A DNA stretch of 64,000 bases, from NCBI RefSeq assembly GCF_963678635.1, contig NC_087070.1:5988539-6052538 (forward strand). The letters are read 5' to 3'. How positions within the stretch are numbered: the first letter of the stretch is position 1; every line of letters begins with the position of its first letter. Shown here piece by piece: positions 1-9,498 of this stretch. The position numbers and the translations under genes were made by a program. Source of the stretch: Symsagittifera roscoffensis. Its lineage: Eukaryota > Xenacoelomorpha > Acoela > Convolutidae. Below the pieces are notes generated by a model. The model searched no databases. It saw nothing but the letters and a program-made list of their open reading frames with translations, and was not told where the DNA came from.

Positions 1-1531
1 AAATAGAAGAGTATAGGCCTTCTGAGCTGGGATCAATAACTTTTAGGTCGAAAACAACATAATTGTGGAAAAAGTTAGGCGGAACCTATAAGAGAGAAAT
101 TTCTTGACTTTAGTAAAAAGACGTTTTGGTTAATAACTTTGGAACTACTGGACAGATTCAGTTAAGCTTGGTACCATTAGATCAGAAATTAGCTGAGCTT
201 ACTAATAAAAACAAAAGTTTTTCGAAAAAATAAGTGTGAAATTTTTTTGAGACTGTTTTTAGCAAATTCACCAATTTGGGAGGGTAGACCCCTCACGTTT
301 TATAAAAAAATTTTTGGAAAGCCCTTACACCCCTACCAAAAGGTAGAAATGGTTGAATAAGGCAATTTTGCGCTGTTCTAGAAGAATAGGGTAGGCTAAA
401 GGCACCAGAAAACCTTGATAGAGCCGAAATTAGGCTTGCGATAAGACCCTTCACCGTTAGCGTGAATTGTCAAATAAGAGGCTTAACTTCAATCCGGAAG
501 GGTCTAGGGAAGGACCACATACCCTTCCTAGTTGATACAAACAGCATAATAGCATCGGAGAACGTATTCGGAGGGGTATAGGTTGAAGATCAAGGAAGTC
601 TCGGAAAAAAAAGCAATTTTTACAAAACCGGAGGGCTCCCAATCCGGAGTGGTCAAAATTTTTTTTATTTTTTTTTCCTAATTCGGAGGGGTCCCAATCC
701 GGAAGGGTCTCAATTTTGCCGATCCGGAGGGGTACTGTTTTTTGTCAACCCGGAGGGGTATTATTTTATCAAAGGACTAGGGCAAATAGAAGAAAAGATA
801 ATAGTGAGGGGTGTTAGGTGGTTATTAAGAGACAGGCTAGGAACCAGTGACTGCACTGGCAACTTGCCTTTAAAGAAAAAGACCAGACCGAAACAAAACA
901 GGTCCAAACTCGGATATTCGCGACACTAGGTCTAAATTAAAAAAGAGTGTGTAACTCATTGGTGTGGATTGAAATCCAAAACGTTTTTGAGAAAAGTGAC
1001 TGCCCTGGAATTTTAGTAGATCTAGCTCGGGCAGTCCGAAGGCAAATAGGTAACACAGTACTCGGTGGGTGCAATAGACGCTCACTTGAGAAAAATACTG
1101 CCTTCAAGTTTTTCTCTGTTTGGTGCAGCATCAAGCAGGGAAAGCTCTTTCTTTATAAAACAAGTTCGACTATTGTACCGCGACCGACTAAAAGTACAAT
1201 ACACATACTTTTTTCTTAAAATTATTCTTATTTTGTTATATCTGGTTTTAAATCAACAAATTGTGCTTAATTGGGTAGTGAATACACTATCTTTTAAATT
1301 GACTGATATCATCACACTGTGCTAGTTCTCAAATCTTACGACTAATAATCGATTATTGTGAATAAGTTGTGAATACGCTGTGCCGTGATAACATACAAGG
1401 ATTCCTGGTCACTATTTAACAATAAAAAGTTTTGGAATTTATTGTGTGGTGTTAATTTTATCGATAGTCAGATCAAAAGGACGCTAACAATCGATCTGAG
1501 TGTATAGGCATTAAGAAGTGATAAATTGAAC
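1..1531 (+). other. Copy A: 5' untranslated leader of the giant Ty3-like element
   Basis: This stretch has no convincing gene. It aligns by eye with 22,399-24,035 of copy B (offset about 22,398) and ends at the ATG of gag. The copy B counterpart starts right after an LTR, so this is the internal leader between 5' LTR and gag. About 720 bp of leader and the 5' LTR of copy A should lie left of the window. The short frames at 457-1,325 are not conserved in copy B and are treated as chance. It holds scattered TCCGGARGGG motifs, listed separately. Confidence 0.7.
455..770 (+). repeat. Sparse array of TCCGGAGGGGT-type motifs in the leader
   Basis: About six copies of a motif close to AATCCGGAGGGGTC occur here, for example near 490, 570, 645, 675, 695, 720 and 750. 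They are the sparse counterpart of the dense arrays at 22,995-23,294, 25,893-26,056 and 26,228-26,433. The position, a long leader of a Ty3/gypsy element, is the same in every copy. The function is unknown; a binding-site array is one possibility. Confidence 0.6.
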
Positions 1532-3193
1532 ATGAGTCTAGACATGTCAGGAATACATAAACGAGGTAAAAGTTCTAGGAAATTTATACCTAAAAAGCAA
1601 AGAAGAGCAATGACCGACCCTTTTGTGGAACGGATCACACGGACCCGGACCGACAAATGGGAGACGGTTTCAGGCAGAATGGTGAAAACTAGGAGTCAGA
1701 AGTCCTCAGAAGAGCAAAAAGCTATGCTAGAAGTGGAGGTCCATCCGGATCAGGCCATGAATGAGAACCAGGAAATACATGGACCGGAGGGAAGAGACAG
1801 AAGGCTGGCGAGTGAATGTACTCCGGTAGAACAAGGCCAAGATTTTGCCACTTCCACCATGACACTGGACCGAGAGGAGATGTCGGAACTGTCCGACATC
1901 TCTACTGAAATTGTGGCAACTAGAAGATCTCCCACAGACAACACCATGATGGCAGGCGTGACGGAGAAACAGGCAACGTCCTCATCGTTTTCAGAAAGAT
2001 TGAAGAACACTTTCGGAAACATCTTTCCATTCACCATGGGAGTGGGTACAGGAAAAGAAGGTGAATCCCAGGAGGAAGAAGAGGACGATGATGAGCAAGT
2101 TGACTTTGGATCTCGAGTCAGCCTCAACAGTTCGACCAAGGAGAATGAGGCATACACCGACAGAGAGACTGGAGCCAGGGACAAATTTGGTGTGGTGAGA
2201 ACGATAAGCAAAGACGCAAACACACCAGGCCAGTCAAGAGACTTTGCGAGTATGACAAATTCAGAGATAGGAACTGGGCAAAATAGAAATACAGGGCAAA
2301 ATAACGCAACGGCGGATCCGGAGGTGGATAATGAAATTATATCGAGTCAGAAAATCAAAGCCCGAATCTCGACCAGCACAAAGCTACCTGGGATCGACAG
2401 GGTGACACCGCCACTAGTGACGCCACTAGTGGAAAACGGGGCATCATTAGAAGAATCCTTGAACAACATAGTGGGCAGTATAGGAGAACAAAATGAACAG
2501 ATGTCCATAAGAATGAGTGAACTAGAAAGAGCAGTCCACATTGAAAGAGAAAGTCTGCGGGAAGAAACAAACCGCAATAGACAAGAAGTTGGAAGGAGCG
2601 AAAAACGCTTGAAGGAAGGAACGGACGAGCACATAGCGAAGAACTTGTCGCAAATGACAAGAGAAGCGGAACAGAGAGAGTTACGCTTAAGAGACGACAT
2701 GGAGAAGTTAATAATTCAGCAAGAGCAGTCTCTTGGGACTCTTGACACAAAGATAGATGCGATGATGGAGAGGCGAACTCAGGCTATCATGGATAGGTTG
2801 GACGGTCTACTAGGCAGCAGGAGTGGACCAAATGAAGGGGAACCAAATTCGGAGGGTCCCAGCAGGGAACCGAAGGTGAACTTCAATGACCATCAAAAGA
2901 GGAGGACATATCGATCCCTTAGAGGTGGGGGCAGTTTTCAGGCTATGCCACAAGGGGTAATAGAACATGGGGTTCAAACAGTAGAGCAAGTTCAACTGGG
3001 AACAGACAGACCTCAAACGAACGACCGACACAAGGCACACATGCGACTGGGAGAGGTGATTCCGGTAACAGGAGACATGCGAGCCCGGGAACAGGAGACA
3101 TGGGAGGTGTCATGTGGGCATAGGGGGAAACAGTCACGGCGATTCGGATTGCAGGGATGCACCGAATACAGAGCCCTTAACAAGGTGCGATGA
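1532..3193 (+). CDS. gag: Gag N-terminal part (coiled-coil, matrix-like), copy A
   Basis: This is an open frame of 553 residues from the ATG at 1,532; a TTG six bases upstream is in frame but less likely. The N-terminus is basic (KRGKSS, KKQRRA). Acidic, Ser/Thr-rich sequence follows, then a long charged heptad-like stretch (about 2,446-2,806, residues 305-425) rich in E, R, Q and L that should form a coiled coil, then a Gly/Arg-rich tail. No cysteine motif is present. It lies upstream of capsid and zinc knuckles, so it is the assembly or matrix end of Gag. It stops at TGA 3,191-3,193, which is probably a lesion because copy B reads on towards capsid in this region. Copy B has a broken version at 24,036-25,224 and 26,740 onwards. 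Confidence 0.65.
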   Translation: MSLDMSGIHKRGKSSRKFIPKKQRRAMTDPFVERITRTRTDKWETVSGRMVKTRSQKSSEEQKAMLEVEVHPDQAMNENQEIHGPEGRDRRLASECTPVEQGQDFATSTMTLDREEMSELSDISTEIVATRRSPTDNTMMAGVTEKQATSSSFSERLKNTFGNIFPFTMGVGTGKEGESQEEEEDDDEQVDFGSRVSLNSSTKENEAYTDRETGARDKFGVVRTISKDANTPGQSRDFASMTNSEIGTGQNRNTGQNNATADPEVDNEIISSQKIKARISTSTKLPGIDRVTPPLVTPLVENGASLEESLNNIVGSIGEQNEQMSIRMSELERAVHIERESLREETNRNRQEVGRSEKRLKEGTDEHIAKNLSQMTREAEQRELRLRDDMEKLIIQQEQSLGTLDTKIDAMMERRTQAIMDRLDGLLGSRSGPNEGEPNSEGPSREPKVNFNDHQKRRTYRSLRGGGSFQAMPQGVIEHGVQTVEQVQLGTDRPQTNDRHKAHMRLGEVIPVTGDMRAREQETWEVSCGHRGKQSRRFGLQGCTEYRALNKVR

Positions 3194-3529
3194 TAGTCAA
3201 GCGGGGCACTCGAGAGATGCTACGGCAATGGCCACAGCCTTTGAACCCCTGAACAGGTCTTTGGAGACAGTCCTGACGAGGTTATCCAGAACCAATAAAC
3301 GCAGTGAAAAATTCAGAGAGTCTCTAAGAAACCAAGATGCTATAAAGATGAACCTGATGGCTGTATTGATACCTGGATAGAGGTTATGAAACTGCATTTC
3401 GAGGAAGAGGATTTATCGGAAAGACAATAATGCAGTGCGCTCACCAGTAACTTGGAAGGGACAGCCCTGAACTATATCATGGCCAAGAAGCAATAGCAGC
3501 GAGACACAGCTGAAAAAATTTTCGAAAAC
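3194..3529 (+). pseudogene. gag: Gag capsid N-terminal part, broken, copy A
   Basis: Coding similarity to copy B (27,792-28,199) continues here through two frames. First comes a stretch around 3,230-3,335 (ATAFEPLNRSLE). Then from 3,338 the frame of the flanking gag segments resumes (CYKDEPDGCIDTWIEVM), with stops at 3,428-3,430 (TAA) and 3,494-3,496 (TAG). The pattern of a Trp-containing helix followed by a conserved SLEG-type segment fits the capsid N-domain of Ty3-like Gag (the retrotransposon gag family). Copy B has sense codons at both stop positions, so these are lesions private to copy A. Confidence 0.6.
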
Positions 3530-4570
3530 TTGTTAAATCGTTTTGGATCAGTGGTGCAGAGGCACCAGGCAATGATGCGCTTCGAGAAACAGAGGCAACG
3601 AAAAAATGAAACGACAGACAAGTTCCTAGACGATTTGGAAATGCTGAGAAGACGCAGCCAACCGGATGAGTCAAACAGAAGGATGAACCTGGCAGTAGCC
3701 TCAAAATTCATCGATGTTGTGAAAAATGATGAACTTCGAACAATGCTAGCAACGCATTACACACCACTATCAACCAATGCGCCAACACCAGAGGAGTTGA
3801 GGCTCAAGTCAAAAGAATATCTTTTGTTGAAACCTCCTTCGAGATCTGGATATTATAAGAACAATTATGGCAATTTTAACAACGGACCAGCAAACCAAGG
3901 GAACAATTGGTACAAAACGAGGGACGATATGGACAAGAGACGCTCTTGTGCCAATTGCAGTACAACGGACCATCATGTGTCAGCATGCCCAACTTACAAA
4001 CAGGGAATGAAAGCAATAGGCTTTAGCCTCGAGGACGAAGATGCGTCAGAGGTCGATCATGAAGGTTTGATCAGGGGATTAATTGCAAAATTCGGCCCGA
4101 GGTGTTCCTTTTGCAACTTGGAAGGTCATTTTAAATCGGATTGTCCGCAATTCTGGGATGCTGTAGCAGACATCAAGCATCCAAGGCATGAGGAAGCTTT
4201 ATCAGGAGTGAAAGCTGGCAAGGCTCGCCTATTGAGTGAAGCCGAGGCGCGCAGAAAAGACAAACCGCAAGAGCTGGCGACGAAGAAAATGCAAGCGGTA
4301 ACTGAAGAGATATGCGAACCGGGACCAGTGACTGCGGCCGATGACTTCAAGATTGATTATAGGGCAGCCGCGAGGGATGCTCTAAATAGAGTGCAGCAGG
4401 AACTGGTGACAAAAGAGATCGAACAGAAAGTGAAACTCGAACTGGAGAATGAGAAACTACATGAGAAACTGAATACCTTCAAGGCGACAGAAGTCGAAGA
4501 GACAAAGGCACCAAGCAGTTTGAGCATGAAACTTAATGTGATCTCCGAGGAAGCAAAATACAGTCAATAA
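3530..4570 (+). CDS. gag: Gag capsid C-part and nucleocapsid with two CCHC zinc knuckles, copy A
   Basis: This segment, in the same frame as 1,532-3,193, has the capsid C-half (RHQAMMRFEKQRQRKNET...FLDDLEML), typical of the retrotransposon Gag capsid. Two knuckles of the form C-x2-C-x4-H-x4-C follow: CANC...H...C at 3,947-3,988 and CSFC...H...C at 4,103-4,144. These bind RNA in related elements. A charged, helical tail (4,380-4,560) ends at TAA 4,568-4,570. The TTG at 3,530 is only where the open stretch begins; translation would come from upstream. In copy B the same region is at 28,080-29,105, where knuckle cysteines are lost. Confidence 0.8.
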   Translation: MLNRFGSVVQRHQAMMRFEKQRQRKNETTDKFLDDLEMLRRRSQPDESNRRMNLAVASKFIDVVKNDELRTMLATHYTPLSTNAPTPEELRLKSKEYLLLKPPSRSGYYKNNYGNFNNGPANQGNNWYKTRDDMDKRRSCANCSTTDHHVSACPTYKQGMKAIGFSLEDEDASEVDHEGLIRGLIAKFGPRCSFCNLEGHFKSDCPQFWDAVADIKHPRHEEALSGVKAGKARLLSEAEARRKDKPQELATKKMQAVTEEICEPGPVTAADDFKIDYRAAARDALNRVQQELVTKEIEQKVKLELENEKLHEKLNTFKATEVEETKAPSSLSMKLNVISEEAKYSQ

Positions 4571-4628
4571 TCTCGGTAGCAGGACACCAGGTAATCAGAA
4601 ATCTGAGTGAACCATCAGAGTTCTTTTG

Positions 4629-5351
4629 ATGCATTTGGACACATATGCAGATTATATGAGGCAGGTGGAGCCACGCACTGAGTCAAGAGCTGTGCGAGCA
4701 CTACTAACAACGGGTGGCCCTCGCATAAAGAAGCTTCATGGGCGCTACGTGGAAGTCTATGGGCCGTATTAAGTGATTTTGAACGTGGATGGAATCAGTA
4801 TCTACACTAGGACTTATGTGACAACAGATAGTGACCAAATAGGGCAGATCTATTTGGGTGAGGAGGAACTCAAAGTCCGCAGGATAGGCCATGACGCCAT
4901 GATGGAACAAGATGCAGTACACATTGGGTACGAAGCAGATGGGACTGCACATCTGCTCGACACCAATGGAAAGAAAATTGGAATCACAGGGCTTCTGGAC
5001 ACAGGAGCGGTAGTGAGTGTGATGCCGATAAAAACTTGGGAAAGAATGGGCTTCACGAGGGAAGATCTAATTCCAACGAATCTCCGACTGGCCGCCGCCA
5101 ATCGAGGAGCAATTTACGTAGCCGGAAGAACACCATCAACGGTTCTCCACATGGGAGGACGGGATCTTTGGATGAGCTTCCTGGTGGTAGAGAATTTGGA
5201 CGACGCCGACCAATTCATCTTGGGCAGAGATTTCGTCAGGAGTTTTGACTTGATGATCGACTTGAAAAACGGTCTAATAAGGACAGCCTTAGCAAGAAAA
5301 TTGAGTTTTATGAAAGACTGGAACACAAGCAGGCCAATCAGGCAGAAATAA
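4629..5351 (+). pseudogene. pol: Retropepsin (aspartic protease) of pol, copy A
   Basis: The frame opens at an ATG at 4,629 and is interrupted by one TAA at 4,770-4,772, after which 4,773-5,351 is open. It shows the retropepsin signature: hydrophobic lead-in then DTGA (4,998-5,009) with V-S-V-M-P, and the later hydrophobic-I-L-G-R-D motif at about 5,213-5,232. In LTR elements this enzyme cleaves Gag and Pol as a homodimer. Around 5,290 the protease reading runs straight into the end of RNase H (compare 29,975 onwards in copy B), so RT and nearly all RNase H are deleted in copy A. Copy B lacks the protease. Confidence 0.8.
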
Positions 5352-5865
5352 AGTAAGGATTCTTGTTTCTGGACAAAGAAACTTATGAAGCGCTTCCCTT
5401 AACGAGATGGTTGGACAACTCTGGACATCCAATTCCAGGACATCCTGAGTTACCTGTAGAGAAAGCAGCCGAGATAAAGATCCTATCCAAGGGGGACCCG
5501 GACCCTTGGATCTGTTGCTGCGCTCAAACCTGGTCCAGCAAGAACTCTCTCGCATGAACATAAACAGCCTCTCATTATTGGATAAAACGGTGCAGGTCAC
5601 ACCGCAAGTGATGCGGATGCTGGGTGGATTGTTAGAAAGAGAAGTGACCAGAGATGACCCCGAGTGGACAGCAGCAGTGGCATCACTGACAGTCAGGGAG
5701 AAGGTGAAGATCATGCCGTCCAGATGACAACACGAAGAGAACGGGAGGAATTGTAGGACAATAGTTCAGCAACTAGTATCCTCAATACCACACGAGGTTT
5801 TAACCAGTACTTATTACGGACGGAAAGAACAGTGGAGCAATACGCGAAGGAAAACCGTTACCTTT
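5352..5865 (+). pseudogene. pol: Pol segment between RNase H and linker, frameshifted, copy A
   Basis: Two short overlapping frames (5,363-5,557 and 5,506-5,727) are together colinear with copy B 30,040-30,520. They include the tail after RNase H (FLDKETYEALPLTRWLD), a segment with PIPGHPELPVE, and NINSLSLLDKTVQ. A one-base frame change lies near 5,505. No catalytic motif is visible. In Ty3-like Pol this is the connector between RNase H and the integrase zinc domain, here unusually long. Its function is not recognised. Confidence 0.55.
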
Positions 5866-6579
5866 GTGGACCAGAAAAAAGAAGGTGAAAAGGTAGAACG
5901 AAACCTGGTGCAAGATTGTTTGTCCGGGGAGACGAACGATGAGAAGAACCAGCGAGTTCAAGATCAACACCCGGGACAAGGAAGTTTGTCCGGGGAGTCT
6001 GATGTAGATGAGGAAGTTTCTGATGGGAAGCAGGACCTGGAGAACAAAGTTTTGTCCGGGGAGTTCAGATGGATGAGAAGAAAGCACAGAACAGACCCAG
6101 GAGATGGTGCAGACTCCGTCGCAAGCTCTTCAACAGATGACAACTCCCGAAACTCAAGAATTGACACCTACTCAGACAAGAACTCGAGTCCAGGATCGGA
6201 ACTGTCAGAATTAGCAATCCACAAACTACTAGTGGAAACTCGAGCTAGGGATCTGGATAGAGAGGTATACCAGAACCCTGATGGTGATCGCTACCTTATA
6301 CCAGGTGAAAGAGTCTTTGATAACGCAGCGGATGATCTTGTGACAATAGCGGTATCGAAACGTTCGATGAGTCTGTTGCCGCAAAAAGAGGTAGTCCGGA
6401 CTGATGTTCAGCCATTCGAACAAGAAACACAGCCATTGGCAAATATCTGGTGCGTTAAGATGGAAGAGGATACGCATCGGCCCAATGAGCTGAATAGTCG
6501 GATGAGGGTCATGAAGACGTACTTGAAGGCGAGATACATACTCTCGGCTCTTCTAAGGGCGCAGAGAAATGACCAATGA
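5866..6579 (+). CDS. pol: Pol linker with 22-residue LSGE repeats, copy A
   Basis: This is an open frame of 237 codons. The first part contains three 66-bp repeats, each carrying a Leu-Ser-Gly-Glu core, in very acidic sequence. The second part (6,190-6,560) is colinear with copy B 33,580-33,950 and contains RDLDREVYQNPDGDRYLIPGER. No known domain is recognised. It ends at TGA 6,577-6,579, overlapping the integrase zinc-domain frame; copy B also stops within two codons of this place. Whether that is a shared lesion or a natural frame change is not settled. Confidence 0.5.
   Translation: MDQKKEGEKVERNLVQDCLSGETNDEKNQRVQDQHPGQGSLSGESDVDEEVSDGKQDLENKVLSGEFRWMRRKHRTDPGDGADSVASSSTDDNSRNSRIDTYSDKNSSPGSELSELAIHKLLVETRARDLDREVYQNPDGDRYLIPGERVFDNAADDLVTIAVSKRSMSLLPQKEVVRTDVQPFEQETQPLANIWCVKMEEDTHRPNELNSRMRVMKTYLKARYILSALLRAQRNDQ
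5919..6063 (+). repeat. Three 66-bp repeats with core TTTGTCCGGGGAG
   Basis: The 13-base core TTTGTCCGGGGAG starts at 5,919, 5,985 and 6,051, exactly 66 bp apart, and encodes LSGE each time. In copy B it starts at 33,305 (one mismatch) and 33,371, with a remnant at 33,437, again 66 bp apart. The period is 22 codons, so the repeat is coding. Confidence 0.85.
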
Positions 6580-6941
6580 CAAGCAACCTGAAAAGGTGGA
6601 TCGAGAATGGTTCTCCGGACAAAGGAGACCTCGAGGAAGACAGTTACCGTATCCTGAGACAATATTTCATGCAGAAAGAGGGAAGGTTATACTTGAACAC
6701 GGACGGGATTGTGGCTTGCAAGAGAAGAGATGAGGACAAAGTCCTATACAAGTATAACGCGATAGTGTTGCCGCAACTCTATCAGACAGAACTCTTGTTC
6801 AGGTCGCATGATCAGATGGGCCATCAGGGGATCGACAAAGTATATCAGAGGATCCTGAAGCGCTATGAGTGGCCTGGAATGCCAACAGGTCAAGGTTTCA
6901 AGGAGATTTCGATTTCTCTTGCAATCGATCGAGTCGTCTGA
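6576..6941 (+). CDS. pol: Integrase N-terminal (H2C2-like) region, copy A
   Basis: This open frame starts at ATG 6,576. It holds the segment that precedes the integrase core in Ty3-like Pol: a leader (GRLYLNTDGIVACKRR) and the His half of the zinc-binding fold, H-D-Q-M-G-H at about 6,806-6,823 followed by GIDKVYQRILKRYEWPGM. The Cys pair expected about 30 residues later is not visible because the frame is lost near 6,890. Copy B keeps only the first part (33,958-34,180). Confidence 0.75.
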   Translation: MTSNLKRWIENGSPDKGDLEEDSYRILRQYFMQKEGRLYLNTDGIVACKRRDEDKVLYKYNAIVLPQLYQTELLFRSHDQMGHQGIDKVYQRILKRYEWPGMPTGQGFKEISISLAIDRVV

Positions 6942-7466
6942 ATTCAATGAGGTGGTGCAGATATATCACCAAAAGATATGCATGACAGACAGTGGTTATA
7001 ATCAGGTACTGGTCATGTAGATCACTTCACGAAGTATGCAGAGTCCATGCCCTGCATAACTGCCTCGGCGGAAGACACGTACGACCACCTGATCAATACG
7101 TGGATAGCGAGACACGGTTGTCCGATTACGTTTCAATCGGATAACGGAACAGCTTTCGTAGGAGAACTCACGAAAGAGCTAATGAGACGCTCACAAGTTG
7201 CTCAAGCTCACTCCACGACATAACATCCACAGACAAATGGCTTAGTGGAAAGGCAGAATCGAACGTTAGTGTCGATGCTGAGGGTATATTGTTCCAGGTA
7301 CATGACCGATTGGGACAGATATCTTCCTCAGGTGATGGGAGCTTACAATAGCATACAACATTCCACCACCGGAGTCAGCCCACATAAGATGCTGGCAGGG
7401 CACGAGAAGTCTTTGCCCTTGACTTGCTTCTACCCAGAGTATGAGGGGAAGAAGACGTCACCATAG
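6942..7466 (+). pseudogene. pol: Integrase catalytic core, copy A
   Basis: From about 7,017 the frame reads VDHFTKYAE, then SDNG at about 7,135-7,146 and VERQNRT at about 7,243-7,262. These are the classic blocks around the second Asp and the catalytic Glu of the DDE core of Ty3/gypsy integrase, which inserts the cDNA into the host genome. The block with the first Asp should lie at about 6,950-6,980, where the frame is shifted; a missing base near 7,014 separates it from the rest. A TAA at about 7,222 and a TAG at 7,464-7,466 interrupt it. Copy B has no core. Confidence 0.85.
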
Positions 7467-7931
7467 GTCTATGTGAGGCATGTAATTAGTCGTCAGCAAG
7501 AGTTGAACGACTTGTGTAGTCGAAATACTCAGCAAGCACAGGCAAGGCAGAGGAAAAGATTTGACAAGAAAGCAGCTGGTGCAAAAGCTTACTCGGTAGG
7601 AGATTACGTATGGGTATTTCAGAAAATCATACCATCGAAAGGAACGAAGAAGCTTTTAAAAAAGTGGAGGGGACCCTTCATGATTACGGAGGTGCACCAG
7701 GAGGGACGCTTTTATAGACTGAGTACTGGCCGAGCCGCTCATTACGAAAACATTAAGCCACACAATCCATCGACAGAAGACTGGTGTATACCTGCAGACA
7801 TGGAAGAAGGGGATTATCTAATGATGGATCCTGCTTGTGAGGTCAACGAGAAGGGCACCAGGGAGAAGAACGATGGAAAAGAAGTCGTGGAGGAAGGAAC
7901 GGATACACCACTGGATCTGGATCCAAACTAG
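7467..7931 (+). CDS. pol: Integrase C-terminal domain with GPY/F motif, copy A
   Basis: Continuing in the frame of the core after the TAG at 7,464, this has a basic helix (RQRKRFDKKAAGAKAYSVGD) and the GPY/F module WRGPFMITEV at about 7,663-7,692, then RFYRLSTGR. The GPY/F domain is a DNA-binding and multimerisation part of Ty3/gypsy integrases. No chromodomain is visible. The frame ends at TAG 7,929-7,931 but the next open stretch is in the same frame. Confidence 0.8.
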   Translation, partial: VYVRHVISRQQELNDLCSRNTQQAQARQRKRFDKKAAGAKAYSVGDYVWVFQKIIPSKGTKKLLKKWRGPFMITEVHQEGRFYRLSTGRAAHYENIKPHNPSTEDWCIPADMEEGDYLMMDPACEVNEKGTREKNDGKEVVEEGTDTPLDLDPN

Positions 7932-8621
7932 GTGATCGAAACGGACGACGAAACCTTACCCTACGCACAGGAAGATTGGCAGAAACCCGAACAGACAGAG
8001 GTTCCCAAGAACTTGGAACCGGATCTTCTGTTCACGATGCAGACTCGTCAGAGTGACGGGACAAGACCCAGAAAGACATACAATCCTTACGGCGACAATT
8101 TTGTAGTGGACAGGATAGACCTAAAGAAGGTAGGGGAAGAATTAGTGGGTCTAGAAGAAATAACTGTGTCACAGGACATTGACCTAGTCGATGATCACGA
8201 AGATGAGTGGGTCGATGACCGGTCGAAACCCGAGGTAGAATTCAACGACGAGCAACAGCAGTCATATGAACAAGACTTGACGAACCTGCGTGTCTTGGAA
8301 TGGCTGAACGAAATGACGAAGGACCCAAAGGAGACCAGTGTCACGATTCAAGATGTAGATCGTGAAAGCATAAAATACATGAAAACCGAACGAGAATATC
8401 CTTCCTGGGCTGCCCAGGAGGGGCGACTACTCATTCCGGCTTCCAATCTCGATTTGATACCCGGTATGCGATCGACGGCGACGTCGATGGATATTTTTGT
8501 CCGGGGAGTGGGGGTAGGACTTACCCACACTGAAAACTTGAGAATAAAAAAATTAAGAATAACAAAAGAGACAGGGGATTTAGAAGCAGAAACAGGCGAA
8601 AAACCAAAAAAAAAAACCTGA
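7932..8621 (+). CDS. pol: Acidic C-terminal extension of pol after integrase, copy A
   Basis: In frame with the GPY/F segment after one TAG. It has 229 codons, is rich in Asp and Glu, with a block repeating D-E pairs (DLVDDHEDEWVDDRSK), and ends in a Lys-rich stretch over an 11-A run at 8,606-8,616. No known fold is recognised. The macro domain that follows is in the +1 frame relative to this one, and the A-run lies exactly at the change. Copy B lacks this region except its last few codons (about 34,187 onwards), because its integrase and extension are deleted. Confidence 0.55.
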   Translation: MIETDDETLPYAQEDWQKPEQTEVPKNLEPDLLFTMQTRQSDGTRPRKTYNPYGDNFVVDRIDLKKVGEELVGLEEITVSQDIDLVDDHEDEWVDDRSKPEVEFNDEQQQSYEQDLTNLRVLEWLNEMTKDPKETSVTIQDVDRESIKYMKTEREYPSWAAQEGRLLIPASNLDLIPGMRSTATSMDIFVRGVGVGLTHTENLRIKKLRITKETGDLEAETGEKPKKKT

Positions 8622-8622
8622 C

Positions 8623-9123
8623 ATAGGGAGGGTAGTTGAGTCATATTTTAACTTAACGAATGAAAATTCAAGTAGCATAAAACTAACAGACAGCGATTTC
8701 ATACTCACAGATAGAACATGTGCGATAGCAATCACAGCAGACATGAGTTTTAAGACAGCGTTAGCAGCAGATTTTAAGAGAGAATATAAAAACATAGAAT
8801 TCCTTTGGAAGCAAAGACCAGGAAAAGGGGTCGTAGCAGCCTTGCCTCCGGCGGCGTCACATATACCGGGAAAGTACCTATGTTTCTTAGTTACACGGGC
8901 GACGGAGAAGCGGCACGTAGACCCGGAAAACCTAGTCTTGTCCTTGACGAGATTGAGAGACTTCCTCGTGGAAAGGGATGTGAAGGAGCTTTCGCTTCCA
9001 GTGTACGATGCGAACAGATGACGACTGCATCCTCGAGAACTGTACGCGCTCATACACGTAATCTTCTCTGATACTAATATACAAGTATACTTACATAAAA
9101 AATATTACTTAAGTATATGCTGA
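8623..9123 (+). pseudogene. Macro domain of TARG1/OARD1 type, copy A
   Basis: The frame runs from GRVVESYFNLT through SDFILTD, AIAITADMSFKTALAADF, a segment with KYLCFLVTRATEK, then LVLSLTRLRDFLVERDVKELSLP and, after a TGA at about 9,019-9,021, LHPRELYALIHVIFSDTNIQ, ending at TGA 9,121-9,123. The order and spacing match TARG1/OARD1-like macro domains, which bind ADP-ribose and in TARG1 remove it from proteins. The GAGIA loop is replaced by TALAA and the GCGLD loop by DANRG, so the catalytic Asp of TARG1 is not conserved; it may bind a different ligand or be non-catalytic. Copy B has GGA where copy A has the TGA, so the stop is a lesion. Identification is by pattern only. Confidence 0.65.
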
Positions 9124-9498
9124 GTTAAGGTGACATGCAAGAGGATGTCAGACTAAAGTAGGTAATGTGTGTTATGTTATGTTATGTGTTATTTTATTAA
9201 GGTCCTGGGTAAGAAGGAGTTAATGACAACGAACAACCGAATAACGATCTTAGGAATAGATCCAAAGTTTGGACGGTCCAATCTTAGGTCGAATTCCAAA
9301 ATTTTAGAGACCGATTGATTTTAATAAATTTTAGGATCAAAATCTTTTTATCTGACTCTTTTAAATAAATTTTAACGAAGTTAAAGTGAAACTGACAAGT
9401 GTGATATTCGTGACCTCTTTTCTATATCCTGATTGATCATTTAATTGTTCACTTGAGTCAAACCTTGAATCAAATCGAATCAAAACCTGAAAAGGGAA
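9124..9498 (+). other. Spacer between pol/macro and ORF2, copy A
   Basis: About 375 bp without a gene. It includes a TGTTATGTTATGTTATGTG microsatellite-like run at about 9,170-9,190. A related, decayed run is present at the same place in copy B (34,730-34,775). Nothing clearly regulatory is visible, but this is where a signal for separate expression of ORF2 would be expected. Confidence 0.5.
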
